Made by a program: the position numbers and the translations under genes
Shown: one piece after another, positions 16,011-24,471 of the stretch
How positions within the stretch are numbered: the first letter of the stretch is position 1
Layout of the letters: each line of letters begins with the position of its first letter
Assembly: GCF_017301735.1 (NCBI RefSeq)
Contig: NZ_CP071090.1
Location: forward strand, 9,228,001-9,292,000
Reading direction: 5' to 3'
From: Pyxidicoccus parkwaysis
GTDB taxonomy: Bacteria > Myxococcota > Myxococcia > Myxococcales > Myxococcaceae
Length of the DNA stretch: 64,000 nucleotides
The notes under the pieces: model-generated
What the model was told of the DNA's origin: nothing
Databases searched by the model: none
What the model saw: only the letters and a program-made list of their open reading frames with translations

Positions 16011-17753
16011 TCAGGGGTACCACTTTACGTGTGCCCGTCCTTGGTCGACGAGTTCCTTGAGCTCATCTCGCAGTGTGCTGCTGATGACTGTCTGTCCCTG
16101 CCCATGTCGAGCCGAGCGGAAGCACACCTCGAGATGGCCACCAAACTCCTTCACATAGTCGACCATGCTCTTGAGATTGCCGGTGTATGACATCTCCGCG
16201 CGGCCCTTCACCTCGACGAAACGATAGGGCCTGCCCCACACCAGCTCCTCCGGATTGCCCAACACTGAATCCGGAATGAAGCCCTGCTCCACGCCCCTCC
16301 CTGGCGGCGGAAGCATCATCGCCGTGTTCTTCTCGTAGCCACTCGCCTTGAGTGCTTGCTGCTCGAACTCACCGCCGCGCCCCTTGTTCTCCAGCACCGT
16401 GCGGTACATCCGCTCCCACTTCGAATCCGGAGCAAATTTGAAGCGCGGATACTTACCGGGGTTGCGGAACTGGTAGTCCACCCACGCCTGCGCCAGATGC
16501 TCCGCACTGCTCGGCACCAGCCTCATGCCCTCCGTCGTGGCACGTGAGCCCAGCAGCGGCACCCGGGCTCCGGCCTTCACCGCCTCCGCGACCTCCGCCA
16601 AAGGGCCACGCAGCCGCTGCGCCAGCTCGCGCATCCACCTCAGCTCCTCCGCGGACACCTTCCCGCCCTGCCCGGCGCGCCTCAGCAATTGCAGCACCCG
16701 CTCTCCCTCCGTCGGGGACAGATGCTGCGCCACACGCTGAAGCACCTGCATCTCCTGCAGGCTGCGCCCGGCGAGCAGCGCGGCCTTCGAGGCATCGACG
16801 CCCTCGGCCAGCATGCTGCCCGCCACCACGGGAATCAGCAGCGCCACCGCGCACAGCAGCCGCTCCTCGGGACTCAGCTCCCGTCCCAGCACGCTGACGC
16901 CCACCGCCGCGCCCAACAGGTCCGCCGAGTCCCCCACCAGAGGCAGCAACCCCACCGCCACCTCCACCAGCACCTCTTCGGCGGGCACGGCCTCCACGAG
17001 CTCGGGCATCCAGTCCAGGTGCGGTGGAGACGCGTTGCCCAGCGCCAACGCCGTGGCCAGCGCGCCGCGCTTCGCCAGCAGGTACACCGCCACCTCCTGC
17101 GGGCTCTTGCGCAGGTAGTCCGGGTCCTCCGTGTGCGCGTAGGCCCAGGCCAGCACCGCCGAGGAGAGCGCGTCCTGCGCGCCCTCGTACAGCGGACTCT
17201 CCGTCACCATCCACTCACGGCCAACCTTGCGGAAGTGGCGCTCGGCGAGGAGCTGGCTGCGAGCTCGCGCCCATTGCCAGTGCTCCTCCAGCTTCGCCTC
17301 CACGGCCCTGTCACGCGCCTCGGCCTCACGGCCCTCCTGCACCCGCGCCACCTTGAAGCGCAGGTACACCTCCTCCGGCTCCTCGCGCGCGAGCTGCTCC
17401 TCGCCCCGGCCGTGCAGCCACGCCAGCAACTCCAGCAGCGCGGCTTCTCCCGCACGGCGCTCTGACTCGGACACCTTCGGGCGGCGCAGGGCCTCCTGCT
17501 TCTCACGCACGAAGGCCATGAAACGGCCCAGCTCGGCTCCGCCCAGCGTGCCGCCGCCGCTCCCATCCTCCCGTGGCTCCGGTCGTGAAAATGGTGGCGG
17601 CGAGGCGGAGTGGTAGCGAAGCGGCGCGCTCTCCAGCCACGGCTCGAGCCGCTGTCCTCCCCAGCCCTGGCAGCCCGACAGCAACACCAACCCCATCAAC
17701 GCGAGCGCACCCGCACCTCGGGCATTCGCGGCATGGCGGGCTTGCCAATCCAT
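16011..17753 (-). CDS. Lipoprotein polymorphic toxin with nuclease tip (SitA-like)
   Basis: 580 residues. The start ATG 17753 is preceded by AGGAGGTG. A type II signal peptide ends in LLSGC (Cys 28). Residues ~60-260 are helical and charged. Residues ~265-330 hold a Gly-rich hydrophobic stretch (VGLLPLVGDSADLLGAAVG) like pre-toxin domains. The C-terminal ~150 residues have a PD-(D/E)xK nuclease pattern: IPDSVLGNPEEL, then FVEVKGRAEM, supplying the Asp and Glu-x-Lys. Lipoprotein toxins with variable C-termini and downstream immunity genes are known in Myxococcus as SitA/SitI, exchanged between cells by TraA-dependent outer-membrane exchange. This gene fits that plan, but no SitB-like partner is seen, and type VI or other delivery remains possible. 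Confidence 0.72.
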   Translation of the reverse strand: MDWQARHAANARGAGALALMGLVLLSGCQGWGGQRLEPWLESAPLRYHSASPPPFSRPEPREDGSGGGTLGGAELGRFMAFVREKQEALRRPKVSESERRAGEAALLELLAWLHGRGEEQLAREEPEEVYLRFKVARVQEGREAEARDRAVEAKLEEHWQWARARSQLLAERHFRKVGREWMVTESPLYEGAQDALSSAVLAWAYAHTEDPDYLRKSPQEVAVYLLAKRGALATALALGNASPPHLDWMPELVEAVPAEEVLVEVAVGLLPLVGDSADLLGAAVGVSVLGRELSPEERLLCAVALLIPVVAGSMLAEGVDASKAALLAGRSLQEMQVLQRVAQHLSPTEGERVLQLLRRAGQGGKVSAEELRWMRELAQRLRGPLAEVAEAVKAGARVPLLGSRATTEGMRLVPSSAEHLAQAWVDYQFRNPGKYPRFKFAPDSKWERMYRTVLENKGRGGEFEQQALKASGYEKNTAMMLPPPGRGVEQGFIPDSVLGNPEELVWGRPYRFVEVKGRAEMSYTGNLKSMVDYVKEFGGHLEVCFRSARHGQGQTVISSTLRDELKELVDQGRAHVKWYP

Positions 17754-17765
17754 TGCACAGCACCT

Positions 17766-17789
17766 CCTGGTATTTCATGAAATACCAGG
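17766..17789. promoter_or_regulatory. 24-bp perfect palindrome over the toxin leader
   Basis: Twelve bases on each side are perfectly complementary (CCTGGTATTTCA / TGAAATACCAGG). On the toxin coding strand its end CCAGG runs into the ribosome site CCAGGAGGTG, only 12 bases before the ATG. It can be an operator for a dimeric repressor or an RNA hairpin that hides part of the ribosome site. It is the most AT-rich segment nearby. Confidence 0.65.
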
Positions 17790-17830
17790 ACACGCCGACA
17801 TGGGACCGCAGCCGGCACAGGTCTGCCACA

Positions 17831-17950
17831 AGGCGACAGCCAGAACGGACTCGGCACTCCTGCAGGCATGGGTTCGCCATGAGGCGACAGCCGAAGCGGA
17901 CTCGGCACTCCTGTAGGGTCCGCTACAAGGCGACAGCCGAAGCGGACACG
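17831..17950. repeat. Tandem repeat A, three copies
   Basis: A unit beginning AGGCGACAGCCGAAGCGGAC occurs at 17831, 17882 and 17928 (spacing 51 and 46 bp). The first two copies continue with TCGGCACTCCTG. It lies in the gap between the toxin gene and the KAS III gene. No ORF uses it convincingly. Confidence 0.75.
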
Positions 17951-17956
17951 GGGCTT

Positions 17957-18098
17957 CAGCCGACATGGCTCTGCTTCAGGACGGCAGATGGAGCGACTAC
18001 GAAACGCTCAGCCAGCCCACGCCAGCACAGCCGACATCGGTCTGCTTCAGGACGCCAGATGGAGCAGCTACGAAGCGCTCAGCCAGCCCACGGCAGCA
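17957..18098. repeat. Tandem repeat B, two 71-bp copies
   Basis: 17957-18027 and 18028-18098 are directly adjacent copies of 71 bp differing at only a few positions (for example GCGACTACGAAACG versus GCAGCTACGAAGCG). They sit 28 bp beyond the stop of the minus-strand KAS III gene. Together with repeat A they fill the 372-bp gap 17754-18125, which otherwise holds only the toxin leader palindrome. Confidence 0.85.
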
Positions 18099-18125
18099 TC
18101 ACAACGTCATCCAAGACTGCACGGA

Positions 18126-19133
18126 TTACAGCTTCACGGCCGTGCGCTCCAGCAGCACACCCGCCCAGGTGAGCCCGCTGCCGACCACGCTCAGGACCAC
18201 GGCCTCGCCCACCGAGGAGTCATCCCAGTGCTCGCTCAGCACGCCCGGCGCTCCGGCCGCGCCCGTGTTCCCACGGACATTCACGTTGAAGATGTGCCGC
18301 GCGTCGGGCACCTCGCAGCGGCGCTGCACCGACTCCAGCATGCGCAGGTTCGCCTGGTGGCCGATGAAGGTGACGTCCCCCTGCCCCTTCTCCGGGTGCT
18401 TCGCCAGGTAGCGCCCGCGCAAATCCAGGAACGTCTCGCCCGCGCGGCGGATGGCGAACTTCTGCACCTCGCCGCCCTGCTGCGTGAAGTGGCCCACGCG
18501 CGGCACACGGACCTTGTCCGCACCCGCCGGGTCTCCGGCCAGCAGCGTCTCCGTCACCAACCAGCGCCCGGGAATGCGCGGGGACAGAATCGCCGCCGAC
18601 GCGCCATCGCCCCACAGCACCGCGCTGGAGCGGTCCGTGTAGTCCACCACGCGCGTCGAGTTGTCCATGTTCACCACCAGCACGTAGTCCGGCAGCCGCT
18701 CCGGCCGCATTCCCGTGAGGAAGTGCAACTGCATGCAGAACGACGAGCAGGCGCTCTGCAGGTCCACCGCCGGCGCGTCGATGCCCAGCAGCTGCGCCAC
18801 CCGGTTGGACTCGGCCGGGATGCACTCGTCCGGGCTGCACCCTCCCGCCACCACCAGGCCGATGTCCGACGGCTTCAGCCCCGCGCGCTCCAGCGCTACC
18901 AGCGCCGCGCGCCGCCCCGTCTCCGCGTTGCTGAAGAGGGCCGCCTCTTGCGCAGCGCGCACGTCGCGGTTGCGCGTCTCGCGCAGGTAGTCCAGCGGCA
19001 GCACCGTGTGCCGCGTGCGGATTCCCACCCGCTCCACAATCCACGCGTCATTCGTGTCGAGGCCGAGCTCCTCGAAGAAGGCATTCGTCAGGACATTGGG
19101 CGGGTGGAAGTGGCCGAGCGCGTGCAGGAACAT
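18126..19133 (-). CDS. 3-oxoacyl-ACP synthase III (KAS III) family protein
   Basis: 335 residues, the normal size of FabH-like thiolase-fold enzymes that condense an acyl-CoA with malonyl-ACP or transfer acyl groups. The catalytic triad is complete: Cys129 (QSACSSF), His259 (GHQANLRM) and Asn289 (VRGNTGAAG). The region before the Cys contains GGCSPDECIPAESN and differs from housekeeping FabH, and the gene is not in a fab cluster. It may therefore start branched or secondary-metabolite chains, or act as an acyltransferase. A symmetric operator-like site lies 22 bp upstream of the start. Confidence 0.9.
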   Translation of the reverse strand: MFLHALGHFHPPNVLTNAFFEELGLDTNDAWIVERVGIRTRHTVLPLDYLRETRNRDVRAAQEAALFSNAETGRRAALVALERAGLKPSDIGLVVAGGCSPDECIPAESNRVAQLLGIDAPAVDLQSACSSFCMQLHFLTGMRPERLPDYVLVVNMDNSTRVVDYTDRSSAVLWGDGASAAILSPRIPGRWLVTETLLAGDPAGADKVRVPRVGHFTQQGGEVQKFAIRRAGETFLDLRGRYLAKHPEKGQGDVTFIGHQANLRMLESVQRRCEVPDARHIFNVNVRGNTGAAGAPGVLSEHWDDSSVGEAVVLSVVGSGLTWAGVLLERTAVKL

Positions 19134-19154
19134 GGAGACCCTCTAACCCTCCAC

Positions 19155-19174
19155 GCTGACAATTCTTTGTCAGC
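19155..19174. promoter_or_regulatory. Operator-like inverted repeat upstream of KAS III gene
   Basis: GCTGACAA (19155-19162), four bases, TTGTCAGC (19167-19174): perfect 8-bp arms. It lies 22-41 bp before the start codon of the minus-strand KAS III gene, where a TetR- or GntR-type repressor site would be expected. No cognate regulator is adjacent. Confidence 0.55.
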
Positions 19175-19391
19175 CTCCTGTCACGGCCCCGCCGCGCCGC
19201 AGGGCAGTCGAGCGCCCAGGCAGGGCACCTCGCCGCCGCGACGCGGCAACATCAACGCAACATGTCATCCCGTCTCCCCATGACAGGCCTGCGCCGCACG
19301 CCGTGCAGGAAGGCGGGCGCGGTGGGACGTGGAAAGACAGGGCACCCGCGCGCGGCCCACCCTGGAGATGGGCGCGCGCTCCCTGCGGGCC

Positions 19392-20267
19392 TCACTTCTG
19401 CTTCGGGGAGCTCACGCTCATCTTCATCGACCCGTCGCCCTCTATCGTCAGCCCCCGCTTGCGCAGCTCGGGCTTCAACGTCAGCTTCACCGGGCCGGCC
19501 AGGCTGAAGTCGTCCATCCTCACCCCCTCCGCCAGGAGGGTCATCGTCCCTTCGAAGGGAACCGTCATCACGTGGGGGGACTCGGGGTCCTTGATGGTCA
19601 TCGTCGAGGTGACGCGGAAGGTGCCCACGGTGCCGCGCGCGTCCTTCGTGACGTCCGCGAGCTTGACCTTCGTGCCGGTGAACCGCATCTCAGGTTGGTT
19701 CTCCTGCTCGAGGACCTCCTTCGTGAGCACCTTCGCGAAGCGGTCCAGCGACTCGCCCACCCGGATGGGCTTGTCGGGCAGCGCCGCCTCCACCGGGTCC
19801 GCCTTGCCGAGCTTGGGGATGCGCTCCTTCACGCCGTCCTGCTCCTCCTTGGACACGGCCTTGCCCGCCTCGTCCGTCACCACCACCTTCCCCTTCTCGA
19901 GCGCCGCGACATACGTCTTGCCGCTGACCGGGCTGTCCTTGCGCCCCGTCTGGTCCTCCTCCGTCGCCTCCTCGTACGCGTCCCCGAAGGCGACCTTCAG
20001 CCGGTCGATGCCGCCCTTGCTCACGGAGAGCACCGTGTAGGTGAAGTGCTCTTTCGTGGCGCTCGACATGTTCATCGTCTCGGGCTCCATCTCGGGCCCG
20101 TGGACCACGAAGTTCATCTTCAGCTCGACGTGCATGTCCGTCGTGTCGGTGTCACCGACGGCAAAGCCCTTCTTCACGAACTGGATGGACTGTTCCTTCT
20201 GGGCCCGGACGACGGACGGCGCGAGCAACAATCCCACGGACACGACGAGCGACAGGATGCGGTGCAT
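19392..20267 (-). CDS. Hypothetical secreted protein
   Basis: 291 residues from ATG 20267, preceded by AGGGGAG. A Sec signal peptide (ILSLVVSVGLLLAPSVVRAQ) is cleaved near residue 22. The rest is charged, beta-rich and has no Cys. A gradually alternating pattern (FTYTVLSVSKGGIDRLKVAFGDAYEE..., VMTVPFEGTMTLLAEGVRM) suggests a lipid- or polymer-binding barrel or a periplasmic beta protein. I recognise no named family. It is transcribed divergently from the 194-residue gene on its 5' side, with 114 bp between them. Confidence 0.8.
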   Translation of the reverse strand: MHRILSLVVSVGLLLAPSVVRAQKEQSIQFVKKGFAVGDTDTTDMHVELKMNFVVHGPEMEPETMNMSSATKEHFTYTVLSVSKGGIDRLKVAFGDAYEEATEEDQTGRKDSPVSGKTYVAALEKGKVVVTDEAGKAVSKEEQDGVKERIPKLGKADPVEAALPDKPIRVGESLDRFAKVLTKEVLEQENQPEMRFTGTKVKLADVTKDARGTVGTFRVTSTMTIKDPESPHVMTVPFEGTMTLLAEGVRMDDFSLAGPVKLTLKPELRKRGLTIEGDGSMKMSVSSPKQK

Positions 20268-20381
20268 GATGTGTGTTCTCCCCTCTACCCACATCCTTCC
20301 ATGTGCCCTCCGGCACGTCAGCAACTCGTGCTCGGCCGCGTCCGGCGCCCCGTCCACACGCCCCAGGGAGGAAACCCATCC

Positions 20382-20966
20382 ATGACCGCGCAAATCAGTG
20401 ACAGCTTCCGCTACCGCGACCGCGGCTTCAGGCTCACCGGAGTGAAGGGCTCGGGACTCTTCGACCCGACCCGGCACGGCCTGCAACCCCAGATGATGTC
20501 CACCGCCTGCTATCGCGGCTTCATCTGTAGCTACAGCGTCACGGACGGAGGCCTGTTCCTGGAGGAGCTGTGCATCGGGCTGTCCAACGTGGAGAAACTG
20601 AAGGCCCGCCACGGCAGGGGAATGCCCCTGTTCGGCAAGACGCCACGCTGCTCGGACGAGACCCACCAGCAGGTCATGTACGAAGCCCTCCATGCACGCG
20701 TGCCGTTCTCCGGAGGCCTGCTCCTCGCCAACGGCTTCATCCGGGAGCTGTACGTCCACATGGGCTTCCATCCCGCGTGGAAGTTCCAGGAGGTCCACGA
20801 GCTGCTCTTCGAGGAGGGCGTGCTGCTGGAGGAGATTGACTGCTCGGCGGCCATGGCCCGGGTGCGTGAGCGGCTGGGCAACAGGCCCCTGGCTCCAGGC
20901 TCCTCAGCCAGCCAGGGTGAAATCGAGCAGTGGGTCTCGAAGTCCTTCCGTCTGGACTACGACTGA
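20382..20966 (+). CDS. Conserved hypothetical protein
   Basis: 194 residues from ATG 20382, with AGGGAGGAA ten bases upstream. No signal peptide or membrane span. The N-terminal half (SFRYRDRGFRLTGVKGSGLFDPTRHGLQP, then LFLEELCIGL) looks like a family of small soluble bacterial proteins that I know only as uncharacterised, sometimes found beside polymorphic toxins. It stands alone here, 49 bp before the molybdopterin oxidoreductase gene, in the same direction. Confidence 0.78.
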   Translation: MTAQISDSFRYRDRGFRLTGVKGSGLFDPTRHGLQPQMMSTACYRGFICSYSVTDGGLFLEELCIGLSNVEKLKARHGRGMPLFGKTPRCSDETHQQVMYEALHARVPFSGGLLLANGFIRELYVHMGFHPAWKFQEVHELLFEEGVLLEEIDCSAAMARVRERLGNRPLAPGSSASQGEIEQWVSKSFRLDYD

Positions 20967-21015
20967 AGGGCACCCGCGCGCGGAGCCGCGCCTCGCCCGT
21001 TATAGAGTCCGGCGC

Positions 21016-23229
21016 ATGAGCGACTCCGCCGCGTCCCGGGTCCACTTCCGCACCTGCACCCTCTGCGAGGCCATGTGCGGCCTGCGCATCGAATTGGAAG
21101 CAGAGCGCATCACCTCCATCCGCGGCGACGAGGAGGACGCGTTCAGCCGGGGCCACATCTGTCCCAAGGCGCTGGCGCTCAAGGACTTGCATGAGGACCC
21201 GGACCGGCTGCGCCACCCCATGCGCCGCACCGACAGCGGCTGGCAGCAGGTGTCCTGGGAGGACGCGCTGGACGAGGTGGCCAATCGCCTCCACGCCGTC
21301 CAGAAGGAGCACGGGCGCGACTCGGTGGCCGCGTACCTGGGCAACCCCAACGTCCACAACCTGGGCAACATCATGTTCGGCCCGGAGATGGTGCGCGCGC
21401 TGCGGACGCGCAACCGCTTCTCCGCCACGTCGGTGGACCAGCTCCCACACCAGCTCGTCGCGTACCTCATGTTCGGCCACCAGCTCCTGGTGCCCATCCC
21501 GGACATCGACCGCACCCGGTACATGCTGGTGATGGGCGCCAACCCGCTCGCCTCCAACGGCAGCCTGATGACGGCCCCGGACGTGCGCAACCGCCTGCGC
21601 GCCATTCAGCAGCGCGGCGGCCGCGTCGTCGTCGTGGACCCGCGCCGGACGGAGACGGCCCGCATCGCCGACGCGCACGTCTTCATCCGCCCCGGCACGG
21701 ACGCGCTCCTGCTGCTCGCCCTGCTGCACGTCGCCGTGGTGGAGGGCTCGCCGCGCGTGGGCCACCTCGCCGCGCACGTGGACGGCCTGGACGCCGTGCG
21801 CGAATTGGCCCGCGACTTCACGCCCGAGCGCGTGGCCCCGCACACCGGCGTGCCGGCGGAGACGGTGCGCAGCCTCGCCCGCGACTTCCTCGCCGCCGAG
21901 GGCGCTGTCTGCTACGGCCGCATGGGCCTGTCCACGCAGCCGTTCGGCTCGCTGTGCCAGTGGCTCATCAACGTGCTCAACGCGGTGACGGGCAACCTGG
22001 ACCGCGAGGGCGGCGCCATGTTCACCCTGCCCGCCTTCGACATCATCGGCGGGCCCAAGGCACTGGGCCTGGGGCGCGGCAGCATCGGCCGCTGGAAGAG
22101 CCGCGTGCGCGGGCTGCCCGAGTTCGGCGGCGAGCTGCCCGTGGCCGCGCTCGCGGAGGAAATCCTCACCCCGGGCGAGGGCCGCGTCCGCGCGCTCGTC
22201 ACGCTCGCGGGCAACCCCGTGCTGTCCACTCCCAATGGCGCGCAGCTGGACCGCGCGCTGGCCGGGCTGGACTTCATGGTGAGCATCGACCCGTACCTCA
22301 ACGAGACGACGCGCCACGCGCACCTCATCCTCCCGCCCGTGTCGCCGCTGGAGCGCAGCCACTACGACATCGCGTTCCACGTGCTCGCCGTGCGCAACAC
22401 CGCGAAGTACTCGCCCGCCCTCTACGAGCCCGGGCCCGACGCGCGCCATGACTGGCAGATTCTCCTCGGCCTCCAGCACCGGCTGGAGGTGCTGCGAAAG
22501 GGCCGCAAATCACTGCGCGCCGCGCTGAAGTACCAGGCGCTGTCCCGCCTCGGCCCCGAGCGGCTGCTGGACGTGGGCCTGCGCATGGGCCCCCACGGCG
22601 CGCGCTTCCACCCGCTGAAGCAGGGCCTCACCCTGGCGAAGCTGCGCGAGGCCCCGCACGGCGTGGACCTGGGCCCGCTGAAGCCCTGCCTCCCGCAGCG
22701 GCTCCAGACGAAGACGCGCCGCATCCACCTCGCGCCGGAGCTGCTGGTGGCGGACGTGAAGCGGCTGCGCGAGCGCTTCCTCGACGCCGCCGCGCCCGAG
22801 GTGGCAAAGGGCGAATTGCTCCTCATCGGCCGGCGCCACCTGCGCGACAACAACTCCTGGCTGCACAACGTGCCGGGGCTGGTGAAGGGCAAGCCGCGCT
22901 GCACGCTGATGGTGCACCCGGAGGACGCGACGCGGCTGGGCCTCACCGACGGCGAGGACGTCACCGTCACCTCGCGCGTGGGCGAAGTCACGGTGCCCGT
23001 CGCGGTGACGGACGACGTCATGCCCGGCGTGGTGAGCCTGCCGCACGGCTACGGCCACGGGCGCCAGGGCACGCGGATGCAGGTGGCCACCACCAGCGCG
23101 GGCGCCAGCATCAACGACCTCACGGATGAGCGGGCGCTGGACGCGCTCAGCGGCAACGCGGCCTTCAGTGGCACACCGGTGCGGGTGAAGCGGGCCGAGG
23201 CGCCCGCGCACGCCACACCAGCGGCGTGA
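21016..23229 (+). CDS. Molybdopterin-dependent oxidoreductase
   Basis: 737 residues, DMSO-reductase/formate-dehydrogenase superfamily. The N-terminal [4Fe-4S] site is CTLCEAMCG...ICPKA (C-x2-C-x3-C-x~27-C). Molybdopterin-binding segments follow (MGANPLASNGSLMT, VVVDPRRTETARIADAHVFIRPGTDALLLLALLH), and a C-terminal Molydop_binding domain starts near LLLIGRRHLRDNNSW and contains HPEDATRLGLTDGEDV. The position where formate dehydrogenases have Sec or Cys reads TSVDQLPHQ, so it is probably not a formate dehydrogenase; the substrate is unknown. There is no twin-arginine signal, hence cytoplasmic. No electron-transfer subunit is nearby. Its 3' end overlaps the convergent flippase-like gene by 65 bp. 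Confidence 0.9.
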   Translation: MSDSAASRVHFRTCTLCEAMCGLRIELEAERITSIRGDEEDAFSRGHICPKALALKDLHEDPDRLRHPMRRTDSGWQQVSWEDALDEVANRLHAVQKEHGRDSVAAYLGNPNVHNLGNIMFGPEMVRALRTRNRFSATSVDQLPHQLVAYLMFGHQLLVPIPDIDRTRYMLVMGANPLASNGSLMTAPDVRNRLRAIQQRGGRVVVVDPRRTETARIADAHVFIRPGTDALLLLALLHVAVVEGSPRVGHLAAHVDGLDAVRELARDFTPERVAPHTGVPAETVRSLARDFLAAEGAVCYGRMGLSTQPFGSLCQWLINVLNAVTGNLDREGGAMFTLPAFDIIGGPKALGLGRGSIGRWKSRVRGLPEFGGELPVAALAEEILTPGEGRVRALVTLAGNPVLSTPNGAQLDRALAGLDFMVSIDPYLNETTRHAHLILPPVSPLERSHYDIAFHVLAVRNTAKYSPALYEPGPDARHDWQILLGLQHRLEVLRKGRKSLRAALKYQALSRLGPERLLDVGLRMGPHGARFHPLKQGLTLAKLREAPHGVDLGPLKPCLPQRLQTKTRRIHLAPELLVADVKRLRERFLDAAAPEVAKGELLLIGRRHLRDNNSWLHNVPGLVKGKPRCTLMVHPEDATRLGLTDGEDVTVTSRVGEVTVPVAVTDDVMPGVVSLPHGYGHGRQGTRMQVATTSAGASINDLTDERALDALSGNAAFSGTPVRVKRAEAPAHATPAA

Positions 23230-24217
23230 GCGCGCCCGCGGTGACGAAGAGCAGCTGCACCAGGTGCCCGAGCAGCGCCACCGACATGGCGCGCGCGGTG
23301 GTGGTGTCCAGCACGCCCGCCGCCAGGGCGAAGGCGCCGTCCGTCACCCCCACCTGCCCCGGCACCAACGAGCCCACCGCCAGCGCGCACAGGTAGAGGC
23401 CCTGCGAGAAGAGGGCCTGCACCGCCGAGGTGTCGATGCCCACCGCGTGCGTCAGCACCAGGTACTGCCCCACCTGGAGCAGCCGGCTGCACAGGAAGGC
23501 CAGCGTGGGACGGCCGGGCAGCAGCGACCCGCACCGTGCCGACGCCTGGAACTGCTCCGCGTGCGAGGCCCACCGGCGGCACCGCCGCATCAGCCATGCG
23601 CAGGGCCGCTTCGCGCGCATGCACGCGCGCAGGCCCGCCGACGCAACCACCAGCACCACGCCGTGCGCCAGCATGGCCCAGGTGAAAATCGAGAAGCCCG
23701 TCAGGAGGTACGAGGCCAGCGCGCACGGGAACGAGATGAGGCCTCCGGCCGCCAGCGACGCGGACTGGGACGTGGCCGCCGCGGCAGTGGCCGTGGCCCC
23801 GCCCATGTGGGGCGTGAGGAGCGCCGCCTTGGTGGCCTCCGCCGCCGCGCGGCCCGCCGGGGCCATGCTGGACACCGCCGTGCCGATGAGCTGCGCGCGC
23901 GCCAGCACGGCCAGCGGCACGCGCTCGGCGCCCGGCCCGTACGAGGCGCGCGTGGCCAGCGCGTCCATGCATTGGCGGCCCAGCTCCAGCAGCACCACCC
24001 AGGGCAGCCACGCCGCCGCGCCCGACAGCACCGTGCCCAGCTCATGAACGCCCGCCCTGCGCACCAGCAGCGCCAGCATTCCCAGCCCGGCCAGCGCGAA
24101 GACGGGACGCAGCAGCCCCGCCATCCGCTTGCGCCAGTTCCCGGGCAGCGCGGGCACCGTCATCGCGGCACCTACCGGCTGGCCCAGGGACACCACCTCC
24201 CCGCGCGCGTTGCTCAC
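23165..24217 (-). CDS. Lysylphosphatidylglycerol-synthase-TM/flippase-like protein
   Basis: 350 residues from GTG 24217 with GGAGG upstream. About eight hydrophobic segments are visible (for example VFALAGLGMLALLV, WLPWVVLLELG, LISFPCALASYLL, AMLAHGVVLVVAS, LFVTAGALTPLVW). The pattern, including SSMAPAGRAAAEATKAALL and LVPGQVGVTDGAFALAAG, matches the UPF0104/LPG_synthase_TM family (cf. AglD, MprF flippase domain). A lipid or glycolipid flippase role is inferred from the family. The last 65 bp are antisense to the end of the oxidoreductase gene. Confidence 0.8.
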   Translation of the reverse strand: MSNARGEVVSLGQPVGAAMTVPALPGNWRKRMAGLLRPVFALAGLGMLALLVRRAGVHELGTVLSGAAAWLPWVVLLELGRQCMDALATRASYGPGAERVPLAVLARAQLIGTAVSSMAPAGRAAAEATKAALLTPHMGGATATAAAATSQSASLAAGGLISFPCALASYLLTGFSIFTWAMLAHGVVLVVASAGLRACMRAKRPCAWLMRRCRRWASHAEQFQASARCGSLLPGRPTLAFLCSRLLQVGQYLVLTHAVGIDTSAVQALFSQGLYLCALAVGSLVPGQVGVTDGAFALAAGVLDTTTARAMSVALLGHLVQLLFVTAGALTPLVWRARAPRPASPAPVCH

Positions 24218-24471
24218 CCCGCCCCCTCCTCGCCGCCCTGCCCTTGGTGGACCGGGATGAAGGTGCGCAGTCAGATCGCCACCCGGGAGGGCGGACTGTC
24301 ATCCGGCGGTACCCGCCTGCCCTTCGCGTCCTCGGGTGGACACCCCGGCCTGTCCCACACGGCCCCAGGAGGTGAGCCCAGCCGTGTGACTTCGACTACC
24401 TGCTTGCTCGGCACCCGGGCGCAACGTCGCTAGGGTGGGAAATGGTTTTCCCCTCGCACACGGAGCGACGC

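Noticed and set aside
17831..18098. CRISPR array
   Set aside because: Units differ in length, there are no constant repeats with unique spacers, and no cas gene is nearby.
21016..23229. Formate dehydrogenase
   Set aside because: No Sec or Cys at the active-site position and no FdhB/FdhI-type partner genes; only the superfamily can be stated.
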